Assembly (NCBI GenBank): GCA_022843945.1
Contig: JALHMR010000021.1
Location: 22,253-86,252, forward strand
DNA from: Rhodospirillaceae bacterium
GTDB taxonomy: Bacteria; Pseudomonadota; Alphaproteobacteria; CACIAM-22H2
Reading direction: 5' to 3'
Length of the DNA: 64,000 bases
Every line of letters starts with the position of its first letter. The stretch's first letter is position 1. Of the stretch, positions 8,051 to 16,304 are shown piece after piece. Made by a program: the position numbers and the translations under genes. The notes under the pieces were generated by a model. The model worked only from the letters and a program-made list of their open reading frames with translations. It had not been told where the DNA came from and made no database searches.

Positions 8051-8087
8051 TGAGTGGGATCAACATGTTCGGCGGGAGGCCACCGTC

Positions 8088-8480
8088 ATGCCGACACCTA
8101 CCGAGAGGAGTTCCGTGAAAGTTACGTTGGGTCAGTATCTCGCGTCGATTCGTGCCGATCGCCGCCTGTCGCTACGCCAGGTCGAGGAAGCCACTAACAG
8201 GGAAGTCTCAAACGCCTATCTCAGCCAAATCGAAAACGACCGGATTCAGCAGCCGTCGCCTCACATTCTCCACGCCTTGGCGGAGCTCTATAAGGCCGAC
8301 TACGAACGCCTGATGGAGATGGCGGGTTATATCGCGCCGAACAAGGCGCGCGCAGCCGATCAGCGTCATGGCCGTGTCGCCACGTTCGCCGAGCACAATC
8401 TGACCTCGGAAGAGGAGGCGGAATTGATGGAGTACCTCCAATTCATTCGCAGCAGGAAACGCCCGAATGACAAAGGCTGA
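8088..8480 (+). CDS. XRE-family (Cro/C1-type) transcriptional regulator
   Basis: A 130-residue protein. Residues about 12-75 form the XRE helix-turn-helix (LGQYLASIRADRRLSLRQVEEAT, YLSQIENDRIQQPSP, LHALAELYKADYERLMEMAGY). The C-terminal half is a short linker and a helical Glu-rich segment. It is transcribed away from the ubiquitin-like operon from a shared operator region and overlaps the ImmA gene by 14 bp. In ICEBs1 and related elements such pairs act as repressor plus protease that cleaves it. Here the natural target is the operon promoter and its own. Confidence 0.9.
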   Translation: MPTPTERSSVKVTLGQYLASIRADRRLSLRQVEEATNREVSNAYLSQIENDRIQQPSPHILHALAELYKADYERLMEMAGYIAPNKARAADQRHGRVATFAEHNLTSEEEAELMEYLQFIRSRKRPNDKG

Positions 8481-9408
8481 CGACAGCAGTCTCGATCCCG
8501 ACCAGCGCCGCGCGGTCGAGGAGCGGGCGAAACAGCTCCTTGACCGCGCCGCCGCCTGGGGTCGATTTCCGACTCCCATCGAAGACATTCTTGGTGCTGC
8601 GCAAGTGGTCGTCGCCCCGACCAGCGCGTTCGATCCGGTCCAGATCATGGCCTATCTGCGCCGCAAGGCGGCGGATGCGGCCGCGACGCTCAAATCCGCT
8701 ATCTCGAAAGTCTTTGGCATCTGTGACGCGGAAGAACATGTCATCCATATCGACGACACGGTTTCCGAATCGAAGCAGACCTTCCTCAAGCTGCACGAAA
8801 CCGGACATCATGAGCTGCCGACCCACCGCAAGCTCTTTCGGTTCTTCCAGGACTGCGAGAAGACCTTGGCACCGGAAATCTCCGACCTATTCGAGCGCGA
8901 GGCCAATAATTTCGCCCGCTTCGCCCTTTTCCAGGGCGGCAAGTTCGGCGAGGTCGCTGCCGACTACGATATGGAGATCAAGACGCCGATGAAGCTCGCC
9001 AAGAAGTTCGGCGCCTCAATCTACGCCGCCTGCCGCGAGTTTGCGCGAACGCATCACCGAGCCTGCGTCGTCTATGTTCTGGAACCGATCCAGTATGCGC
9101 CCGGCGCCGGCGCCCAAGCGGCGGTACGCCGGATCGAACCGTCCATATCTTACGAGGCGCAGTTCGGCTCCCCGATCGATACCGTCATCACGCTGGATCA
9201 CCCGTTGGGCCGCCTCCTTCCCATTGGGCGGCGCATGACGCGGCCGACCACGCTGTCGATCAAGGATCGCAATGGCGTTGCCCATGAATGCGTCGCGGAA
9301 GCCTTCGACACGACGTTTAATGTCGTCATCCTTCTTTATCCCGTGAAGGCATTGACAGCTTCTACCGTGATCCTGCCCGCCGGGTTTCAGGTGCGCCCGG
9401 CCTTGTAG
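8467..9408 (+). CDS. ImmA/IrrE-family zinc metallopeptidase
   Basis: A 313-residue protein with a zincin motif HETGH at 110-114 and a downstream EREANNFA at about 143-150 that gives the third ligand. This is the layout of the ImmA/IrrE peptidase family. It probably cleaves the XRE protein encoded just upstream and so derepresses the divergent ubiquitin-like operon under some stress; this is inferred from the ICEBs1 ImmR/ImmA precedent. The C-terminal 120 residues form a separate domain rich in beta strand (VITLDHPLGRLLPIGRRM), perhaps sensory. It is the second gene of the XRE operon. Confidence 0.87.
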   Translation: MTKADDSSLDPDQRRAVEERAKQLLDRAAAWGRFPTPIEDILGAAQVVVAPTSAFDPVQIMAYLRRKAADAAATLKSAISKVFGICDAEEHVIHIDDTVSESKQTFLKLHETGHHELPTHRKLFRFFQDCEKTLAPEISDLFEREANNFARFALFQGGKFGEVAADYDMEIKTPMKLAKKFGASIYAACREFARTHHRACVVYVLEPIQYAPGAGAQAAVRRIEPSISYEAQFGSPIDTVITLDHPLGRLLPIGRRMTRPTTLSIKDRNGVAHECVAEAFDTTFNVVILLYPVKALTASTVILPAGFQVRPAL

Positions 9409-9431
9409 CGGGGGGATAGAACGGGGACAAA

Positions 9432-9451
9432 AGCGGCCGCTTCCGGCCGCT
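9432..9451. repeat. Short hairpin between the ImmA gene and the next gene
   Basis: AGCGGCC at 9432-9438 and GGCCGCT at 9445-9451 form a 7-bp GC stem with a 6-nt loop. No T tract follows, so it is a weak or partial terminator at best. Confidence 0.4.
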
Positions 9452-9466
9452 AGGGACAAGGCAGCG

Positions 9467-10408
9467 ATGCTGGAAGCCACGCCAGAAGAAACCGACCAGA
9501 TTGTTAGCTACATGGCGTCGCAGGCGCCCGATCTGACCGTCGAGTTTCTGCAGAAAGTCTATTCCGAAAACGTCCTCGACCATCGCCATGACGTGTGGGA
9601 CGTGCATACCAATGTCGATCGCTGGTGGGTCATCACGAACCCCACCAACCTCTATTCCCAAGCGCAGTTCCCGAACATGGATCTCGCCCTCACCTTCCAT
9701 GTGGGCCTCTGCCTGCGCATCCCGCGCAGCGAAAAGCCGAAGCTGGGCGATTTACCGGTCGAACCGTTCATGCAGTGCTTCCGCTATCTTTCCGAAGCGT
9801 CCGACGCCCTGTCGCATGCCCAAGAGGTTGCGGACTATCAGGCCATCGGAGTGCGTTGCCGGGAGTCACTGCTCGCTTTCATCGACGCCGCGCAGAAAGT
9901 TGTTCCCTGGACCGCTGCTGATCCGCCCAAACGAGCCGATTTCAAAGCATGGGTTGATCATGTTTGCGGGACCGTCCTCTCCGGCCCGTCACAAAAGGAT
10001 CGCCGCCAGCTCTTCAAGACGTTGCTCGACAGCGCCTGGGGCTTCTCGAATTGGCTGACCCATACGAAAAGCTCGAAATGGCACGACGCGGAAGCCGCGA
10101 CATCCACGACCGAACACGCCGTTTCGCTCTGCATCTCTGCTGTCATTCAACATATTCGCGGCGTTCCCGAAGCCTGTCCCGCTTGCGGATCGCATCGGTT
10201 GTCGCCTCAGCGCGCGGTCGATCCACAAAGCCCCGAGATCGAATGGGAGAGGCCGGCCTGCATGAAGTGCGATTGGGTCGGCACGCCGGTCCGTATCAAC
10301 CGGGTACCGGGCATGTTGTCCGCGACGGATTCGCCGCCGCCCGAGGGCGAGTGCATTGTTCCGACGGTCCCGCTCCGGCAATTGGACAGACCCGGACAAC
10401 CGAAGTAA
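9467..10408 (+). CDS. Uncharacterised protein with a C-terminal zinc ribbon
   Basis: A 313-residue protein that I do not recognise. The first 230 residues are mostly helical, with charged and aromatic clusters (HDVWDVHTNVDRWWVITNPTNLY; LLDSAWGFSNWLTHTKSSKWHDAE). Residues about 235-275 hold two CxxC pairs (CPACGSHRL and CMKCDW), a likely zinc ribbon. The last 40 residues are Pro-rich and probably unstructured. It follows the ImmA gene with a clear AAGG ribosome site and converges on the HNH-like gene. Its place among cargo suggests a defence or host-interaction role, but no catalytic motif is visible. Confidence 0.65.
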   Translation: MLEATPEETDQIVSYMASQAPDLTVEFLQKVYSENVLDHRHDVWDVHTNVDRWWVITNPTNLYSQAQFPNMDLALTFHVGLCLRIPRSEKPKLGDLPVEPFMQCFRYLSEASDALSHAQEVADYQAIGVRCRESLLAFIDAAQKVVPWTAADPPKRADFKAWVDHVCGTVLSGPSQKDRRQLFKTLLDSAWGFSNWLTHTKSSKWHDAEAATSTTEHAVSLCISAVIQHIRGVPEACPACGSHRLSPQRAVDPQSPEIEWERPACMKCDWVGTPVRINRVPGMLSATDSPPPEGECIVPTVPLRQLDRPGQPK

Positions 10409-10414
10409 CGGCGG

Positions 10415-11518
10415 CTACGCCAGCTTTCTGTAGGCGTCCGCAAGCTCCGCGGCATGATCGAGCTGAAGTTGGCGATATGCCGTATCGCCCGCGCCGGGCT
10501 CCTTCGGGTCAACCCATTCATATCTCAGCGCGTTAAACAGCCGGATCTGAATGTCGTAGATGCTCGCCGCGATATCCTTCTGCATTGCGCAGTCGCCGCC
10601 CACCACCGCGTCGAACTCGATCGACGCGGAAGGGTCGGCGATCACCTCGACCCGATCCATAAACTGACGAAACAACGCCCCTTGGCGGCTCTGTCCCTGC
10701 AATGTCCGCTCATACAGACGCGAATCGAAAGCATTGGTGTGACCATAGAACCCGCCCTTGAAAGACGGGTCATCGGAAGGCAGCCTGATCGGCTGATAAA
10801 GCCACACGACCGGCTTGAAGAGCTTCAGATCGGTGACCGGATTGCTGATCTCGGCGGCGTATCCGATGCCGTCGAGTTTCAGCATCCCGCTGTTTTCGCC
10901 GCCCATCAAAAGCGTCATCGATTGCGGATGCGGCATGCCGCAGCCTCGTGAACAGAAGAAATCAGCCGATACGTTCAGGAGCAGAATGTCGTTGATGCGG
11001 CAGCCGAAGCAACTCGGCATGTCGTTGAAGATGAGACTGTCGCCGCCCAACAGGTTGATGCCCTTGTTGTCGCTGTCGAAGACATATACCGCCAGCATCC
11101 GGTCTTTCTGTGCGACACGGGTGGATATGTGGAAGTGCGGCGTGATCGCGACGGGATGATTTTCGATCATATGGCGCGTCAGCCAAACGCCGATCCGCAC
11201 TTTATCAAGCCAATCCAGAAGCGCCACGTAGGCAGACGCTGGCAAGGTTTCGCGCCGCTGCAACGCTGCCACATAGGTCTTAATTTGCGCTTCAAGCGCC
11301 GCATATTTGTTATTGCATCCGTCGCAGGCTGGGGCGACGAAATTCGACCAGGAATATCGGATGGGCGCTTTGTCTTTCTTGAAGTTCTGGCCGAAAGTCA
11401 CCACGCGAAGCGGATCGCCGGTCATTTCAAGAAGCCAATAGGGGATTACATGCTCTCGCGTTTTGTCGTTCGGAGCGCAGCCGCAGAAGATGCAGAGCCT
11501 ATTTTCGGATAGAGACAT
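10415..11518 (-). CDS. HNH-like zinc protein, possible nuclease
   Basis: A 367-residue protein. The N-terminus carries CIFCG, then REHVIPYWLL at about 20-30, then ACDGCNNKYAALE at about 67-79. CxxC, EHVIP and CxxCN in this order are the pattern of treble-clef HNH endonucleases. A second Cys group (CFGCR, CSRGCGMPHP) lies near 175-205. The remainder has no recognisable domain. ATG 11518 is chosen; GTG 11530 is also in frame. It converges on the zinc-ribbon gene with 6 bp between stops. It could be the effector of a defence pair, but activity is unproven. Confidence 0.6.
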   Translation of the reverse strand: MSLSENRLCIFCGCAPNDKTREHVIPYWLLEMTGDPLRVVTFGQNFKKDKAPIRYSWSNFVAPACDGCNNKYAALEAQIKTYVAALQRRETLPASAYVALLDWLDKVRIGVWLTRHMIENHPVAITPHFHISTRVAQKDRMLAVYVFDSDNKGINLLGGDSLIFNDMPSCFGCRINDILLLNVSADFFCSRGCGMPHPQSMTLLMGGENSGMLKLDGIGYAAEISNPVTDLKLFKPVVWLYQPIRLPSDDPSFKGGFYGHTNAFDSRLYERTLQGQSRQGALFRQFMDRVEVIADPSASIEFDAVVGGDCAMQKDIAASIYDIQIRLFNALRYEWVDPKEPGAGDTAYRQLQLDHAAELADAYRKLA

Positions 11519-12155
11519 TTCTAGTTCCACAGCCGACGTTACAAACTAGCATGATCGCAAAGCGAGGCACGAGCGCCCTGCTGCCGACGCTCCAATTTGC
11601 CTGCCGGTCACACAGCTATCGTCGATCACCTCGTCATTCTCGTGCCCAACGCCACGACTTCGCTTTGGCACCAGCACGGCCAGTTGCAGCGCTTGAAGCG
11701 CTCCGTTGCGATTTCCGGAAGTTTCGCCCAGCCAAATCCAGCCGCAGGCGCACGAACGCCCTGTTGACGCGGAAGGGAAGGGGGCGGCGGCTCCTGGCGA
11801 TAGGGGTGCCGCTATCGCACATGACTCGGCTTTCGCGTCTTTTCGGCTCCGGGCGCGTCTTGATGACGACAGGGGCAGACATGCTTCTCCATCTCCGTCG
11901 CAGGACCAGTCCCTGCTCTTTGGCGATGACCTATGGGCGTCGTCGTCCCCTGGTGAAACCGTCGCGTCAGACTTTTTTCCCCTGCGCCTGCGGCGCATTC
12001 CTCGCGGACGCTGCGCTCCAAAAAAGTCCTCCGCTCAGGTCCTTCGCTGCGCTGCGGCCCCTCCATTTCATTCCGGGGTTCACGGGTCCGAGCGCGCCCA
12101 TGAACGGTCCGCCATCGCAGGGGATGGTCCCCGCGACAGATTAGGAGATCGAATC
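11519..12155 (+). promoter_or_regulatory. Gene-free GC-rich leader upstream of DUF736 gene
   Basis: No supportable gene lies in this 637-bp stretch; open frames on both strands are low-complexity. GACTTTTTT at 11970-11978 and AAAAAAGTC at 12020-12028 form a 9-bp inverted repeat around a GC-rich centre. A following stretch (about 12026-12064) shares its wording (GGTCCTTC, then CGGCCC) with the leader upstream of ardC. It may be a long 5' leader or a replication or transfer region. Confidence 0.35.
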
Positions 12156-12482
12156 ATGCCTGCCATCGGATACGTCACCAAGCAGTCGTCCGGCGCCTAT
12201 AAGGGCCAGCTCAAGACCGTCAGCATCCGCGCCGACATCGACATCGTTCCCAACACCGCCAAGACCGCCGACACCCAACCCGATTTCCGCGTCCTGACGC
12301 AGGGCGTCGAGATCGGCGCGGGCTGGACCCGGCTGGGCGAAACTTCCGGCAAACCCTACGTGAGCTTGAGCCTCGCCGCGCCGGAGTTCGGACCGCGCAA
12401 GCTGTACGCCAATCTCGGCCGCGCGGCGGGACATGAATCGGCGGACGAGGTCTATGCCGTGATCTGGAACCCGGCCGACTGA
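12156..12482 (+). CDS. DUF736 family protein (first copy)
   Basis: A 108-residue protein of the DUF736 family: MPAIGYVTKQSSGAYKGQL at the start, a central DFRVLTQGVEIGAGWTRLGE, and VSLSLAAPEFG. The family is known only as a small beta-rich protein common on alphaproteobacterial plasmids and ICEs. TTAGGAG precedes the ATG. It has a private terminator, so it is a single-gene unit ahead of the transfer genes. A diverged paralogue lies at 28924 at the other end of the transfer block. Confidence 0.88.
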   Translation: MPAIGYVTKQSSGAYKGQLKTVSIRADIDIVPNTAKTADTQPDFRVLTQGVEIGAGWTRLGETSGKPYVSLSLAAPEFGPRKLYANLGRAAGHESADEVYAVIWNPAD

Positions 12483-12494
12483 CCGGCACCTCGC

Positions 12495-12525
12495 GCCCCC
12501 GCGCCTCGCGGCGCGGGGGCTTTTT
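12495..12525 (+). terminator. Rho-independent terminator after the DUF736 gene
   Basis: A perfect 11-bp stem (12495-12505 with 12510-12520) with a 4-nt loop is followed by TTTTT. Confidence 0.92.
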
Positions 12526-12668
12526 CTGTGCTCGCAGCAAGAGCGGTCGAATTTACGACGACTCGCCTGCGACTCTGCCGCACTTGCGCTCAATTTGCCT
12601 TTATCGCGCTCAGGGGGCGGCGAAGTTTGCTGTCGCCGCTTGCCTTCAGAAAACTGGAGGTCATGCTC

Positions 12669-12896
12669 ATGAGCGAACAATCGAAGCGGGCCAACAACGG
12701 TAAGACAGAAAGCCCGTTCCTCAACACCCGGCAAGCAGGCGACTACGTGAAGTTGTCGCCGCGCACGCTCGAGAAAAAGCGCGTCACAGGCGACGGCCCG
12801 CGCTTTCGCAAGCACGGACGATACGTGTTCTATCATATCGACGCACTCGATGCGTGGTCGCGAGAACGTGAACAGGCATCCACCTCGGGTGTTTGA
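12669..12896 (+). CDS. Small excisionase-like helix-turn-helix protein
   Basis: A 75-residue protein with a MerR/excisionase-type winged helix: FLNTRQAGDYVKLSPRTLEKKRVTGDGPRFRKHGRYVFYHIDALDAW. ATG 12669 is preferred to 12663 because CTGGAGG is then at normal distance. Such proteins act as recombination directionality factors or local regulators on mobile elements. It overlaps the start of the TraF-like gene, so it may regulate transfer genes. The integrase is more than 20 kb away. Confidence 0.78.
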   Translation: MSEQSKRANNGKTESPFLNTRQAGDYVKLSPRTLEKKRVTGDGPRFRKHGRYVFYHIDALDAWSREREQASTSGV

Positions 12897-13413
12897 CCCT
12901 ACGCGCGCTTCACCGTACCGGCGCTCGGTCCTTACGCTCGCATCACTCGCGCTCGGGCTGATCGGGCTCGCGATGCTCGCCGATCCCGCGCCGCGCCTGG
13001 TCTGGAATGCCTCAGCCAGCGCGCCACGCGGACTCTATCTGATAACGCCAACCGTCGCGGTCGCACGCGGCGACCTGGTGCTCGCCATGCTGCCGGACGC
13101 GTCGCGCCGCTTCGCGGCGGCGCGCGGCTACCTGCCTGATGGCGTGCCGATCCTCAAGCGGATCGCCGCCACGGCAGGTTCGGAGATTTGCACGGACGGT
13201 TATGCGATCACCGTCGCGGGGCGCACGCTTTCCCGCCTCGCGACGGATCGGGCCGCGCGTCCGCTGCCGCTATGGCAGGGCTGCCGTGCGCTGGTTCTGA
13301 ATGAAGTCTTCCTCCTGATGACCGACGTTCCGGACTCCTTCGACAGCCGCTATTTCGGGCCGGTTTCCACCACGCAAATCATTGGAAAGGCGACCCCGCT
13401 GTGGACCGAATGA
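12850..13413 (+). CDS. traF: TraF-like S26 family signal peptidase
   Basis: A 187-residue protein with one N-terminal membrane segment (about 27-45, VLTLASLALGLIGLAMLA), followed by the S26 peptidase pattern: SAPRGLYLITP, with Ser as the likely nucleophile, and ILKRIAATAGSEIC, with Lys as the likely general base. TraF of RP4-type systems matures and circularises the TrbC pilin, which is encoded here at 20622. GTG 12868 is an alternative start. The stop overlaps the next ATG (13410). Confidence 0.85.
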   Translation: MRGRENVNRHPPRVFDPTRASPYRRSVLTLASLALGLIGLAMLADPAPRLVWNASASAPRGLYLITPTVAVARGDLVLAMLPDASRRFAAARGYLPDGVPILKRIAATAGSEICTDGYAITVAGRTLSRLATDRAARPLPLWQGCRALVLNEVFLLMTDVPDSFDSRYFGPVSTTQIIGKATPLWTE

Positions 13414-14087
13414 GCGCAGGTCTTGTGGCGATGGTTGCAGCGTTGCTCGCGACCACATCGCTGCGAGCGCAAGAGCCGATAGCGTCTCTCGACCGCTGGA
13501 GCCCGATCATCGCCGAAGCCGCCGCCCGGTTCGGCGTTCCCGTGCGCTGGATACGCGACGTGATGGCAGTGGAAAGCGGCGGCCGGACTGTGCTCGGCGG
13601 CCAGCCGATCACGTCGCCAAAGGGCGCGATGGGCCTCATGCAACTGATGCCCGAGACCTATGCGGAGATGCGCCGCGCGCACGATCTCGGGGCTGATCCT
13701 TACGCGCCGCGCGACAATATCTTCGCCGGTGCCGCTTATCTCAGGACCATGCACGACCGCTTCGGCTGGCCAGGTTTGTTCGCCGCCTACAACGCCGGCC
13801 CGACACGCTATGAAGACTATCTGCGGAGCGGCCGTACCCTTCCCGAGGAGACGATTTCATATCTGGCGGCGCTCGATTCCGGCGGCGAGAACGCGGCATC
13901 GACCGCCCAAGCGAGCATAGCGAAAGTCAATTCCGTACCGGTGGCAGCACCGAATGTTGTCTCCGGACGGTCGATATTCTTCGTCCGGAACGGCGTGCGG
14001 ATCGCGTCGATTTCGTCGGCGCGTACCGCCTCAATCGATCATCGCGCTGCGCCGATCTTCGTGCCGTTAAGCGGCCGGCGGCCATAG
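13410..14087 (+). CDS. Lytic transglycosylase of the conjugation system
   Basis: A 225-residue exported protein. A signal peptide (LVAMVAALLATTSLRA) is followed by an SLT domain at about 28-135, with AVESGGR holding the catalytic Glu, then GAMGLMQLMPETYAEM and AAYNAGPTRYEDY. These enzymes open the peptidoglycan for the mating channel, as VirB1 does. ATG 13410 overlaps the traF stop; GTG 13401 is a longer alternative. The C-terminal 80 residues have no recognised fold. Confidence 0.88.
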   Translation: MSAGLVAMVAALLATTSLRAQEPIASLDRWSPIIAEAAARFGVPVRWIRDVMAVESGGRTVLGGQPITSPKGAMGLMQLMPETYAEMRRAHDLGADPYAPRDNIFAGAAYLRTMHDRFGWPGLFAAYNAGPTRYEDYLRSGRTLPEETISYLAALDSGGENAASTAQASIAKVNSVPVAAPNVVSGRSIFFVRNGVRIASISSARTASIDHRAAPIFVPLSGRRP

Positions 14088-14159
14088 CCCCATCCAAAGA
14101 GAGCGTAGATGAGTGCGGGTGAGAGTATGACCGGAGCGAAAATGCGGCGAAGGCAAGAT

Positions 14160-14285
14160 GAAACAGTGGCGCCATGTCTGCGCATGTCGTTGTCTGCACA
14201 TCTTTTTCATAGCGCCATGCCCTGCGGGCACGGCGCCATGCGCCGGCAAGCCGTTGAAACTACTCGCGCGCGATGGCGCCGATTT
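14160..14285. other. Candidate origin of transfer (oriT) ahead of the relaxase gene
   Basis: GCGCCATG occurs three times (14168-14176 with an extra G, 14212-14219, 14232-14240), and its inverse ATGGCGCC lies at 14273-14280. A GCCC-TGC-GGGC hairpin sits between the second and third copies. Clustered repeats just upstream of a relaxase gene fit an oriT. No nic consensus was identified. Confidence 0.35.
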
Positions 14286-14317
14286 TCAGGGCGCATCGAC
14301 GTGCCTATCTCGATGCC

Positions 14318-16303
14318 ATGACACCTGACGACGATTTCAAGCCGAGGCTGGGCAAAGTTCGGTCGCTCGGCGGAAAGAAGGGGCGCCGCTATCTCCAGCG
14401 CGTTCTTCATGCCGTCGCCCTGGCCGGCAGCCGCGGACGGTTCGGGCAGGCGCGGCGCGCGCAATTCCATGGCAACCGGATCGGGCGTGGCTCCGGTGTG
14501 GGCCGGGTCCTCGCCTCGCGTGACCGCTACGCCGCTTATCGGCAACGCCGCGTTATCATCAAATCCAGGATCGTTAAGCTCGCCGGCAAGGGGATGAAGG
14601 CGGCGCAGGCGCATCTACGCTACATCCAGCGCGACGGAGTGACCCGCGATGGACAGCCTGGCGCACTTTACGATGCCGATCGCGATCGGACGGACGGCAA
14701 GGCATTCCTCGAGCGGGCCGAAGGCGACCGGCATCAGTTTCGGTTCATCGTCTCGGCCGAGGACGGTGCGCAGTACGACGATCTCAAGCCTTTCGTCCGG
14801 CGTCTCATGCGGACGATGGAAGAGGATTTAGGGACGAAGCTGGAATGGGTTGCCGTCGATCACCACAACACCGGCCATCCGCATACCCACATTGTCGTCC
14901 GCGGCCGGGACGATCGCGGCACGGATCTAATCATTGCGCGAGAATACCTGACGATCGGCATGCGCGAGCGCGCCGCCGAAATCGTCGCCTTCGATCTTGG
15001 TCCGCGCTCGGATTTCGAAATCGAGAACCGGTTACGGAGCGAGGTGGAGCAGGAGCGTTTCACCAGCCTCGACCGGCGGCTGATCCAGGAGGCGGATTCG
15101 GAACGGCTGATTTCGGCCGGACATCGCGAAGCCTTCCAGCAAAGTTTGCGGGCAGGGCGCCTGCAGAAGCTGGGGCGTCTCGGCCTGGCTCAGGAGACTG
15201 TCCCCGGAGTCTGGCGACTGTCGGCCGAGCTGGAGCCGGTGCTGCGGCGCATGGGGGAGCGCGGCGACATCATCAAGACCATGCACCGCGAGATGGCCGA
15301 GAAAGGCATCGCCCGCGCGCCATCGGATTACGTGATCTACGATCCGGCGGCGGCCGAGGCCCGGCCGATCATCGGCAAAATCATCGCGCGCGGGCTGTCG
15401 GACGAACACGCCGACCGGCATTTCGTGATCGTCGATGGTATCGATGGCTACAGCCACTACGTCGATATCGGCAAAGGCGAGGCGACCGATCCGATTCCGG
15501 ACGGCCGCATCGTGGAGGTCACGCCAAAACTGATCGAGGCGCGCGCGGTGGACCGGACCGTGGCCGAGATCGCAGCACTGCATGACGGCCGCTACAGCAT
15601 CGATATCCATCTCCAACATGACCCGTCCGCGCGCCACGTCTTCGCCGAGACCCATGTCCGGCGGCTTGAAGCCATGCGCCGCCTCGCCGGGATCGTGGAG
15701 CGAGAGCCGGACGGAAGCTGGATCATCGCGTCCGATCATGTCGAGCGGGCGGCGTCCTTCGAGCGTATGCAGGGACAGGCCGCGCCTGTGACGATCCGGA
15801 CGCTTTCGGCATTGGGGCTCGACCGGCAGGTGGGCGCGGATGGCGCGACGTGGCTCGACCGGGAGCTGGTATCCACCGCTCCGGCGTCGCTCCGGGACAG
15901 CGGATTCGGGCGGGAGGTCCGCGAGGCGCTGGTGCAACGGCGCCAATGGCTGGTTGCCCGGAGCTTCGCCCAGGAGAACCAGGACCAGGTTATCTATCGC
16001 TCCGATATGCTGATCGAGCTACGCCGGCGCGAATTGTCACGGGTGGCTGGGCAGCTTTCAGGCGAGCTCGGGCTGAACTACGTCGAGACGCGAAGTGGTG
16101 ATCGGGTCGAAGGTCTTTATCGCCGGCATATCGATCTCGCGAGCGGGCGGTTCGCGGTGATCGAGAAGACTCGCGAGTTCACGCTTGTCCCGTGGCGGCC
16201 TGCCTTGGAACGCGGGCTTGGCAAACAGGTCTCGGGCTTCGCGCGCGGAGAGACCATTTCCTGGAGCTGGGGACGCCAGCGGAGCGGACCGAATATCGGC
16301 TAG
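14318..16303 (+). CDS. VirD2-family relaxase with DUF3363 region (RlxS type)
   Basis: A 661-residue protein. Residues about 1-45 carry DDDFKPRLGKVRSLGGKKGRRYLQRVL split over the typical RlxS N-terminus. Residues about 70-250 hold the relaxase domain with the metal-binding three-His motif in HHNTGHPHTHIVV (about 185-197). The rest matches the DUF3363 extension of these relaxases. It nicks oriT and pilots the strand into the recipient. ATG 14318 is chosen because family members begin near DDDFxPRLG; ATG 14273 is an upstream in-frame option. Neither has a strong ribosome site. Confidence 0.87.
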   Translation: MTPDDDFKPRLGKVRSLGGKKGRRYLQRVLHAVALAGSRGRFGQARRAQFHGNRIGRGSGVGRVLASRDRYAAYRQRRVIIKSRIVKLAGKGMKAAQAHLRYIQRDGVTRDGQPGALYDADRDRTDGKAFLERAEGDRHQFRFIVSAEDGAQYDDLKPFVRRLMRTMEEDLGTKLEWVAVDHHNTGHPHTHIVVRGRDDRGTDLIIAREYLTIGMRERAAEIVAFDLGPRSDFEIENRLRSEVEQERFTSLDRRLIQEADSERLISAGHREAFQQSLRAGRLQKLGRLGLAQETVPGVWRLSAELEPVLRRMGERGDIIKTMHREMAEKGIARAPSDYVIYDPAAAEARPIIGKIIARGLSDEHADRHFVIVDGIDGYSHYVDIGKGEATDPIPDGRIVEVTPKLIEARAVDRTVAEIAALHDGRYSIDIHLQHDPSARHVFAETHVRRLEAMRRLAGIVEREPDGSWIIASDHVERAASFERMQGQAAPVTIRTLSALGLDRQVGADGATWLDRELVSTAPASLRDSGFGREVREALVQRRQWLVARSFAQENQDQVIYRSDMLIELRRRELSRVAGQLSGELGLNYVETRSGDRVEGLYRRHIDLASGRFAVIEKTREFTLVPWRPALERGLGKQVSGFARGETISWSWGRQRSGPNIG

Positions 16304-16304
16304 G

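Noticed and set aside
9432..9451. True terminator after the ImmA gene
   Set aside because: The stem is clear but there is no T tract, so read-through into the zinc-ribbon gene is possible.
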